Shown one piece after another: positions 8,520 to 16,437 of a stretch of 64,000 nt of DNA. Origin of the DNA: an uncultured Bacteroidales bacterium (GTDB taxonomy: Bacteria > Bacteroidota > Bacteroidia > Bacteroidales > Paludibacteraceae); NCBI GenBank assembly GCA_902765485.1, contig CACWZZ010000001.1:124001-188000 (forward strand), in the 5' to 3' direction. Under the pieces are notes generated by a model. It searched no databases, was not told where the DNA came from, and worked only from the letters and a program-made list of their open reading frames with translations. The position numbers and the translations under genes are program-made. The stretch's first letter is position 1. Each line of letters begins with the position of its first letter.

Positions 8520-10626
8520 TAAATTCGACCATTTCCGCGTAAATTGTCGGCAAATACTTTTGGAAAAACGCATTTCCAATGAATTTGTTTTCAAAAGCGT
8601 GTGCCATATATTCGTGTGTTCGGTTTGACGGATCGGACATGTAACTTTTTGTGTGTCCCCAACCATACTTCGGCGTCAACGACATGATTGCGTCTTGAAC
8701 GGCTGCAATTTGTTCGATCACGTCATGACGTCCAATGCCAAATTCTTTCACGCATTCTTCTTCCGACATGTTGTACAACACGCGTTTGTATATTTCGTCC
8801 AATTCTCCCGTAATCTTTTGCGCACGGCAAATTTTCACCTTCTTCATATATTCGTCATATCGGTATTCCTTCGAATTCCAACGATACGCCTTTTGTTCGG
8901 TTGTTTCGACCGCTTCCATAAGGTATTTGCGTTGACGTTCGCGCATTTCTATCACGCGTTGATCATATACCAATCCACGTTGATTCACGATCGCGTGTCC
9001 GGTTTCATGATACACGACGGATTCTTGTTCCCATGCCGAATTCAAACCGCGTTTGCCAACTTCCAAATGTACTTCATATCCACGGCAAAAACTTCCGCCG
9101 CTTTTCTCCAATACGATTTTCACCGGACGCGCCGGATCAACCAATGCAAATATTGCTTTGTTCAATGTCGTTCCGCGTCCCTGCCAATATGACGATCCGG
9201 TCTTCAATTCTTCGGGAATTCCGGATTTGTTCGCCTTCCATTCTTCGATTTCCTTTTTGTATTTGGTGACGACTTGATTGAAGAATTGTATTTGTTGCAA
9301 ACGTTCGCCGTTCGTGCGTATGGTTTCCCAACGCGAATATGGTGATATTTCCGCAACCAATCGTTGCATGATTTCGTCCGCACCAATGAAAACCGCTTCG
9401 CGTCCCAAATCAATACATGCTTTGTGCGCCTTTTCCCACGCCGATTTTCCGTTGTCAATTTCTCTGCCTTTCACCATTGCAAGGTGATTCAATTGATCAC
9501 GTGTCAAACGGCGATTGTCGAACGCTTGAATATCAACGCCGGTACGCAATGCGTCTTCGCGTATATTGCGCAACCATTCCGCATAATCATTCGTCCATTC
9601 GATCCATTCTTCGTTGACTTCGTTTTCCGGAACGGGTTTCGGTTTGTTTTCGATCCGTTCACGAATATGTTGCGGCACGGCTTCTTTCGCGATCGGGACT
9701 AATTGGTGACGACAATTCCAACCGCCAACGTTGATTTGGAAATTCTCCGGTGTTGTGTCTTCGATCATGCCTTTTGGCAAACCGGTTTTCGGGTTCAACG
9801 CAACGTGGATCACTTCGCCGGTCTTTTGTGATACGACTTCGCCTTTCAATAAATTCGGAATTTCCGAAACATGAATGTACGGGTGGTGTTCGACGATCAC
9901 ATTGCAGAATTCACGCGTTGATTCGATCGTTGATCCGACGTATTCGAACCATTCCGCGCCCAAATCGTCGGTGAACAATTTGTTGTTTTGACCAACATAT
10001 TGCGTCATGGCGGTTGTTGCATACGTTCCGGCGTATCGTGCAAATGCCGATTGTCCGTCTTTCGACGACACCAATTGCGAACGGAAATCCGCAACCAAAT
10101 CCGAATATTTCGCACCGGACGTCACCGCCTTCAACAACATTTTGTTGAGTTGATCCAACACGCCCGTTTGCAAACCCGCGCCGGTCAATCCGTCAATGGT
10201 ATTCGCCACGGCGACACGCTGCATGGCTGCATACTTCGATTTGTGGTTTTCGCCCAACGTCTTTTGCGCAAACGCGTTGGAATAATACGCAACTTGCGTC
10301 CGGTATATGTCGTCGAACGCTTGCGCCACTTCTTTGACGCCGCGCAAATATTCTTTATTGTTGGCAACACGCGCCAACCGCGTTTTGATGTCGGACAACA
10401 ACTTCAAATTGGCGGTTGTATTGCGAATGAACCCGCCGCCGTCAATGTCCAATTTCTTGATCAGTTCCACGGCGGAATCGAAGATCGCTTTTTCGGTCTT
10501 CGTAATGACACCCGCAAAGTGATCGGACATTGCGTCCATTTTTTGAACAATAGTGTTTATCGTTGCATTTGCCATGATTGGTCGTTTTTTCGCCATTTGG
10601 CGGACTTTCGCCCGCCGCATGGACAC
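8506..10626 (-). CDS. minor head protein (Mu gpF-like) with C-terminal metalloprotease-like domain
   Basis: A 706-residue protein just after the portal. Residues about 190-320 match the Mu gpF-like head-morphogenesis domain, ending in NVGGWNCRHQLVPI, whose Cys-Arg-His signature is typical. The C-terminal half carries HETGH (residues 540-544), the HExxH zinc site of gluzincin metallopeptidases, and a later EYMAHAFENKF helix that could give the third ligand. Fusions of enzymatic or toxin domains to gpF-like proteins are known; a peptidase fusion is less usual. Alternative start ATG at 10575 (MANATIN) is plausible. Confidence 0.78.
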   Translation of the reverse strand: MSMRRAKVRQMAKKRPIMANATINTIVQKMDAMSDHFAGVITKTEKAIFDSAVELIKKLDIDGGGFIRNTTANLKLLSDIKTRLARVANNKEYLRGVKEVAQAFDDIYRTQVAYYSNAFAQKTLGENHKSKYAAMQRVAVANTIDGLTGAGLQTGVLDQLNKMLLKAVTSGAKYSDLVADFRSQLVSSKDGQSAFARYAGTYATTAMTQYVGQNNKLFTDDLGAEWFEYVGSTIESTREFCNVIVEHHPYIHVSEIPNLLKGEVVSQKTGEVIHVALNPKTGLPKGMIEDTTPENFQINVGGWNCRHQLVPIAKEAVPQHIRERIENKPKPVPENEVNEEWIEWTNDYAEWLRNIREDALRTGVDIQAFDNRRLTRDQLNHLAMVKGREIDNGKSAWEKAHKACIDLGREAVFIGADEIMQRLVAEISPYSRWETIRTNGERLQQIQFFNQVVTKYKKEIEEWKANKSGIPEELKTGSSYWQGRGTTLNKAIFALVDPARPVKIVLEKSGGSFCRGYEVHLEVGKRGLNSAWEQESVVYHETGHAIVNQRGLVYDQRVIEMRERQRKYLMEAVETTEQKAYRWNSKEYRYDEYMKKVKICRAQKITGELDEIYKRVLYNMSEEECVKEFGIGRHDVIEQIAAVQDAIMSLTPKYGWGHTKSYMSDPSNRTHEYMAHAFENKFIGNAFFQKYLPTIYAEMVEFINSL

Positions 10627-10639
10627 TTCTTCGTTTCAA

Positions 10640-12538
10640 TTATTCTTCGCCGCTTTCGCTTGATTCATTTGCGGTTGATTCGCTTGCGCTTTGTGATTGT
10701 GAACCCGAACCGGATTGCGAACCGGAAAACATGCCTTTGAACATTGGCGATTCCTTCGGTTCGTTCGCCTTTTTGACTTCGTCGGCGTACGTCTTCAAGA
10801 TCGCACATTGTTTGCCGTAATCCAATTCGGCGAATTTGGCATTGTCACGCATTGCACGACGTACGAACGCGACGATGTTGCATGATATGATGTAATCCGA
10901 TTCGGTGATTCCGTCGTTTTGGCGCATTGTCATTTTCGCGTCGTCGGACATACCGAACAACGGGTCAAGATCGAACGTGATTTCAACCATGCGTGCGACT
11001 TCCGGATCGGTGTTGAATTGCTTTTTGGCATAATCAATTTCCAATTCACGCAAGATCATTGGATTCACTTGTGCGTCGCGTGCGGCTTTCAATTCCGCCA
11101 TGAGTGTTGAAGTATTCAAAATGTCGTACTTCGTCGGCACATTGATCTTCGGCAACAATGCTTTGCGTGCGTCGTTGTTCGGCACAATGATCTTGTACCG
11201 GTATTCGTTCACGAAGAAATATACGTTGTCAAGAATACGCACGATGTCTTCGGCAATGGCGTTCACAAAGTTGTTCAATTCGTCTTTGTCGTATGCTTTC
11301 GCCGTTCCGGATTGCGCGATCGGTGTTTCTGCAAGAAATTCCATGTTGATCGCCGCCAATGCGTCATATATATGTTGGCGCACGTGTTCGTCTTCAAACT
11401 TCGCGATGTCGGTTGACTTGTTGACGTACCCGATCGGCGGTGTCGGTATGGCGTTTTCGCCGAATTTCGACGCGTTGATTATATATTCGCCGTATGGTGA
11501 CACGTTCGTCACCGATCCGCGACCATGACAATGGTGACACACCTTCGTTTCGTATATGTCGTTGCCGTGTTCGTCTTTTTCTCCGGTCTTGAACGATTCA
11601 TTGCCCGTTCCATTGCAGACCGGACACGTCGAATTGGCGAACATGTATTTTTCCGAATGGATATGTTGCAAAATTTCCGCTTGCAAATCGGAATATTCGC
11701 GTGCGGCTTCGTCCAATGATGGAATCATTCCGGAAATACGCGATTCGTAAATCGTTTCGTTGTTGACGCGCGAATGATACAATCCGCCACACTTGAACGC
11801 GGGCAATATACCGATGTTGTGTTGATATATGCCGTTTTCGATCACGTCTTCTTTCGCGGCGGATCGTTGTTCGTACCGGCAACATTGCGTCGGCGTGATC
11901 ACGTAATAAATCGCGCCATTGTCATTGCGCTTTTGTCCGTTTTCCGTGTAATACGTTGACGTGTCATGCGAACGCAACACCGCGTATTCGCCTTCGACGT
12001 AATCCACAATTTGATCGGAATTGAAGAAAAGTGCAATCGGGCGCACATATTCTTCGGGTTTGACTTGCATTTTTTCCGGAACGATCGCCACAATGCCGTT
12101 TGCGTCCAATAGATACGACCGCATGAGTACGGAAAACGCCCAATTGGTGATTGACGTGAAATGCGGGTATTTGCTTTCGCAATAGTCTTGCAACGTTTCG
12201 CCGTCTGCAATCTTGCTTTGCTTCGCCTTCGCGTCATACTGAATGTTCCAATCTTGCGACCGGCGGATTTTCTCCAATGACGAAATCACCTTCGACATGG
12301 TGCGTTTGGTGATCGGAACGTATATTTTTTCGCGATATGATTTGATCGCTTCGGATTCGTTCGGGCGTCGTTCTTCAATAAGTTTTTTCGGCACGTCGCC
12401 GTATGCGTGCGTTTTCAGTTTCTCCGAAAGCGAAACACACAATGTCCGGTTCGGGTACAAACCACCACCGACAATTTCTTTGACGGATTGCGGTGTCAAT
12501 ACCATTTGTCCGTCGTTGTCTTTGACTAAATTTGGCAT
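10640..12538 (-). CDS. portal protein with zinc-finger insert
   Basis: A 632-residue protein next to the minor head gene, of usual portal length. The core has the SAT-like fold pattern with long helices at about residues 275-300 and 385-430, and a C-terminal helical part. Two CxxCxGxG motifs, CPVCNGTG (C305, C308) and CHHCHGRG (C334, C337), form a DnaJ-type zinc-binding insert. The last 27 residues are Ser/Gln/Glu-rich (QSASESTANESSESGEE). It forms the dodecameric DNA gate of the capsid. Confidence 0.8.
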   Translation of the reverse strand: MPNLVKDNDGQMVLTPQSVKEIVGGGLYPNRTLCVSLSEKLKTHAYGDVPKKLIEERRPNESEAIKSYREKIYVPITKRTMSKVISSLEKIRRSQDWNIQYDAKAKQSKIADGETLQDYCESKYPHFTSITNWAFSVLMRSYLLDANGIVAIVPEKMQVKPEEYVRPIALFFNSDQIVDYVEGEYAVLRSHDTSTYYTENGQKRNDNGAIYYVITPTQCCRYEQRSAAKEDVIENGIYQHNIGILPAFKCGGLYHSRVNNETIYESRISGMIPSLDEAAREYSDLQAEILQHIHSEKYMFANSTCPVCNGTGNESFKTGEKDEHGNDIYETKVCHHCHGRGSVTNVSPYGEYIINASKFGENAIPTPPIGYVNKSTDIAKFEDEHVRQHIYDALAAINMEFLAETPIAQSGTAKAYDKDELNNFVNAIAEDIVRILDNVYFFVNEYRYKIIVPNNDARKALLPKINVPTKYDILNTSTLMAELKAARDAQVNPMILRELEIDYAKKQFNTDPEVARMVEITFDLDPLFGMSDDAKMTMRQNDGITESDYIISCNIVAFVRRAMRDNAKFAELDYGKQCAILKTYADEVKKANEPKESPMFKGMFSGSQSGSGSQSQSASESTANESSESGEE

Positions 12539-12551
12539 GATCGTATATGTT

Positions 12552-14090
12552 TTAATTGTTTGAATTGCGTGATGTTACATTGGCAACCATTTTCCATTCG
12601 GCTTTCGTGATCTTCGTGCCGCATTCCAATTTCGAATAGTTTTCCCAATTGATTTCGTATGAATCCGACTTCGTCAAACGTTGTCCGTTGATTTTTACGA
12701 TGTCGCAAGACAACGCCATGACAATGCGTTTGTGCCATTCATACGGCACATAATCGGTTTCGCACTTGTATTTCTCGTTGATCGTCGCGAACATGACAAC
12801 GCGTTCGCCGGACAACTTTTCATACACTTCGTCTTTTTGTTCGGGTTGCGGGTCTTTCACCATGATCGGCAACCATTGACGGATCGGACGATTGGTTGTG
12901 AACGGCAAATCGAACGTTTCCGTTCCGCATGTGTACGACAACAACGACAATCCGCCGTCTTCGTTTTCATACCGGCGCAACAAATTCGAATATACGTACG
13001 TGTATATAACTTGCGAAAGATACAATACAAAAGACGCGGAATAAATGAACCGATCACCAACGGAATTGACGTGCAACGCTTCGTGCGTGAAGGTGTGTTC
13101 GTAATATGTCGAATTGACGCCCAATTCAATGCCGCATGACACCAATGTGTTGTATTCGGATTCGGTGAAGTCGGTGAGATCAACGCCGCCGGTTGACTGA
13201 ATACCCGTCATGAATTGTTGGTATTCATGCGATTCGTATGCAACTCCGCGATGTGCTGCAATGATTTTTCCGGCGGTTGATCCCCAACCATGACCCGCCG
13301 CCAAATATCCGGTAATGTGAAGATTGTATTTCTTCGTGCGATTGTTCCGGTATATAATTTGACATGCACTTCCGCCGATTTCTTTATATATCAACGGGTT
13401 GTGTCCTTCGGTAATACACATTGTCAGTTCTTGCGCGGATTCTCCAAACAAATTCGTGATCGCCGGTGTGTCGGTAATGTCAACAAACGCCGATCCGTTC
13501 CACACGTAATATTTTTCCGTGTCCAATGTATAGTACAACCGATGTTCGTATTTCGGTATTGAAGACGAAGACGCCATGCCGGACAATACGGCATAAGTTT
13601 GTACTTCGGTTGTCGGAATCACAATATTACTTCCGATCGCATACAAGTCATATTCCAAACCCAACATATCAAACGCGCCATTCGCGGAATAAATGCCGTT
13701 GTATGGATAACGCGATTCCAACCACTTTCGTTGTGTGTCGGAAGGTACGCCCAAACGTATGCGGAAACATTCGTATGGTGCAACAAATTCGCGCGCTTTG
13801 TCGGCGTGGAATAATGCGATACCCTGCGAATAATAGTGTGTCGGATAAACGCCGAACATGTTGCGAACGTAATTGCCCGCCATGTCGCGGAATCTGCCGG
13901 ACAATGTTTCGCCGTCACCATTCAAAAACGGCACACCGGACGCGTCAACGATCGTGAATTCAGTTTCCGGACGTTCGTTCACGTCTGCGAAAAATGATAT
14001 TCCGTCGTCACCGAAGACAACCGGCAATGGCATTCCGCATTCTTGCGGATCAATTGTCTTCGTGAATTTCAAAAATTGGTTTTCGTACAT
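12552..14090 (-). CDS. tail/baseplate structural protein, unknown family
   Basis: A 512-residue, Tyr- and Asn-rich beta protein between the 780-residue baseplate protein and the portal. It has no signal peptide or membrane helix. The segment HTFTHEALH includes an HExxH pattern (HEALH), but no third ligand was evident. The gene follows the tape measure and tail-tip genes, so a distal tail or adhesion component is the best guess. Confidence 0.6.
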   Translation of the reverse strand: MYENQFLKFTKTIDPQECGMPLPVVFGDDGISFFADVNERPETEFTIVDASGVPFLNGDGETLSGRFRDMAGNYVRNMFGVYPTHYYSQGIALFHADKAREFVAPYECFRIRLGVPSDTQRKWLESRYPYNGIYSANGAFDMLGLEYDLYAIGSNIVIPTTEVQTYAVLSGMASSSSIPKYEHRLYYTLDTEKYYVWNGSAFVDITDTPAITNLFGESAQELTMCITEGHNPLIYKEIGGSACQIIYRNNRTKKYNLHITGYLAAGHGWGSTAGKIIAAHRGVAYESHEYQQFMTGIQSTGGVDLTDFTESEYNTLVSCGIELGVNSTYYEHTFTHEALHVNSVGDRFIYSASFVLYLSQVIYTYVYSNLLRRYENEDGGLSLLSYTCGTETFDLPFTTNRPIRQWLPIMVKDPQPEQKDEVYEKLSGERVVMFATINEKYKCETDYVPYEWHKRIVMALSCDIVKINGQRLTKSDSYEINWENYSKLECGTKITKAEWKMVANVTSRNSNN

Positions 14091-14094
14091 AATT

Positions 14095-16437
14095 TCATAT
14101 TTTTGGAATCAATGTCAATTCAGTTTCGCCCGACTTGAACGTGAATGTCATTTCTTTCAACCAATACGACATTCCGTCAACGCGGATCAATCCGTATGGA
14201 TTATGTTTTATCATTTGATATTCCGGAATCGTCAACGGATATTTGATTTTGAGTGTTTCCGCCTTCATTTTTGGCGTTTCGTTGGCGATTGTGGCGTTTT
14301 CTGCAAGTTGTCCGGACACATTCCCATTGGACAAATAAAAACGTTTGTAATTGCCAAATGATCGCGTGCCGTAACATTCGTATTTCGCTTGATAATTCAC
14401 CGAACCTTTTGTCAGTTCAAACGGCGATGTTGTATTGAAGATCGCCAAACGCGGTTTCCAACGTTCCGCCATGCGACGCGGCGACAAACGCGGGTTCACT
14501 AATTCCGAAGGTTTTGCAATTCCTTCGACGTTCGTGACGGAATCTTTTGCAACGCGATATGATACCGAAGGCGACGACAAATAGACGTCCGCTTCTAATT
14601 CGAACACGAAGATGTTTTCGTCATATTTGAATTCTTCATTGCTATTCACAATCGCTTTTCGCCGTGTTGCTTCGATCGAATAATTGTCCGCAATCCATTT
14701 GCAGAGTTTCGACACGTCTTTCGCAATGGCTTTGATCTTCGAAGTGAATGTGCGTTCCGAATGCACGGAATCAATCGAATTTATTTCTTCGTTGGTCGTA
14801 TATTTCTTGTACCCGATATTCAATGACGTGATCATGCGGTCGGTGTCTATCTTCAACGTCTTTTCGTTCGGATTGTTGATCGTCAAAATGATGTTGTTTT
14901 TGTAAAACCAATCCCATTGTTCAACGCGCACGTACAACGTGCCGTCTTCTTCGACGAATCCCCACCCGACACAATCCAACGCGTCCAACGCTTCGATGAT
15001 GTCTTTGAACGACAATGGCATGTTTCGTTCGGTTTCTCCGTCCGAATACAAATTGCGTATCTTGTACCCGTTCGTGATCGCCTTTAATGCGCCCGCGCCG
15101 AATGGATTTGCGCTTTGTAACGCAAGCGGATTGACAATTGAATCAATACGTCCGTACAAATCCGATTTGCATGTCATTTGGTTGTCGGATATACATTCAA
15201 CAATCTTGTTCAATGCTTCGTGAACCGGCAACATGTCCGCGTCAATATCTTTGTTCGTTCCGTACGATTCGCATGTCATTTTGATGTACCCGCCTTCGGA
15301 TATTGTCAATCGCATTGGCGTTCCGATTCTTATTCCTTCTTCGTCAACGCCCGCGCTACACCAATAATATGAGTTCAACACATGGTTGTAATTGTCGTTG
15401 CGCATGTACACACCGAACCACAATTTTGTGTGTTCAAGATTCGTCAAATGCAGATTGACCGAAATTGTTTTGGAATGTCCGCCGGAATCGTCGTTCATGT
15501 GGAACAATTCCGATTTCCACAATGGTGTGAAGTCTTCAAGATTGCGTCCAAACTTCGTGTCCATGTCAATTAACGCCAAATAACAATCGTATTCATAACG
15601 TCCGGCGGAAACGGTCACATGTTGGTCAAACAATTTGTCAAGTGCTTCAATTTTGACATTCATGTTGATGTCAAGTGTGTACTTCGTTGTGTCGCCGTAC
15701 TTTTCGTCCCAACCCGAACCCTTTGCAAAGAATGGTTGATAATACGATCCGATTTTCGCGTCTTTAATTTGTTGTTTGTCCGCCAATATAGAATCGGCGA
15801 TGTCGCACATTCCGCCAAATTCGCCGAATTCGTCCAATTGCGGGTTTTCGGACGGCACGAAGTTTATGAATTGGTGTGATTTATCAACAGCAAGCGAAAA
15901 ACGCCCCGTTTGCACACTATCGGTATTGAATATGACTTGCGTTGCCGCACGTGATTCGTTTTGGTACAATATAGTTTTTCGCGGAATTCGTAAACGTTTG
16001 AACGCGGGCAAATGCGCCAACGGCGAACCGCCGATCGTGTCTTCGCGGTTCAAGTCCACTTCCGTTTCGCTTCGGTTGTTGAATGTCGTTTTGACACCTA
16101 TTTCGCCGACTTTGCACGAAATCTTCGTTGCATTGCCGGACGCTTCCGAATACGTTGCAAGATCAACAACGCCCGTGTACACAACTTCGTTTTGCCACAT
16201 GACTTTGTATGTCACTTCCGTGTCAATATTCGCGTTGTATGCGTTCCGGATCAGCGTTGCGGCATTGTAGTTCGACGAATTGTAGAATTCCAACGTGCCG
16301 ACGGACACTTCCGCCGACATGCCGTGATAATCGCCGCGTTTGATCGTGGTTTTCAGTCCGTCAAAACCGACCGGTTCGTCAATGGTGTGTTGTACGCCAC
16401 CAATGATCAAATAATGTGTCAATTGCGTCAAGTCCAT
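14095..16437 (-). CDS. tail tip / baseplate hub protein
   Basis: A 780-residue protein immediately after the tape measure gene, whose stop it overlaps by 10 bases. The first 110 residues are beta-rich with a VVYTGVVDLATYS segment resembling the OB-like start of distal tail proteins; the rest is beta-rich with a late helical part. Size and position match the tail-associated hub proteins of long-tailed phages. No lysozyme or peptidase motif was seen. Confidence 0.65.
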   Translation of the reverse strand: MDLTQLTHYLIIGGVQHTIDEPVGFDGLKTTIKRGDYHGMSAEVSVGTLEFYNSSNYNAATLIRNAYNANIDTEVTYKVMWQNEVVYTGVVDLATYSEASGNATKISCKVGEIGVKTTFNNRSETEVDLNREDTIGGSPLAHLPAFKRLRIPRKTILYQNESRAATQVIFNTDSVQTGRFSLAVDKSHQFINFVPSENPQLDEFGEFGGMCDIADSILADKQQIKDAKIGSYYQPFFAKGSGWDEKYGDTTKYTLDINMNVKIEALDKLFDQHVTVSAGRYEYDCYLALIDMDTKFGRNLEDFTPLWKSELFHMNDDSGGHSKTISVNLHLTNLEHTKLWFGVYMRNDNYNHVLNSYYWCSAGVDEEGIRIGTPMRLTISEGGYIKMTCESYGTNKDIDADMLPVHEALNKIVECISDNQMTCKSDLYGRIDSIVNPLALQSANPFGAGALKAITNGYKIRNLYSDGETERNMPLSFKDIIEALDALDCVGWGFVEEDGTLYVRVEQWDWFYKNNIILTINNPNEKTLKIDTDRMITSLNIGYKKYTTNEEINSIDSVHSERTFTSKIKAIAKDVSKLCKWIADNYSIEATRRKAIVNSNEEFKYDENIFVFELEADVYLSSPSVSYRVAKDSVTNVEGIAKPSELVNPRLSPRRMAERWKPRLAIFNTTSPFELTKGSVNYQAKYECYGTRSFGNYKRFYLSNGNVSGQLAENATIANETPKMKAETLKIKYPLTIPEYQMIKHNPYGLIRVDGMSYWLKEMTFTFKSGETELTLIPKI

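Noticed and set aside
12552-14090. HEALH as a second metalloprotease
   Set aside because: Only the five-residue pattern is present, with no third ligand or gluzincin context; may be chance.
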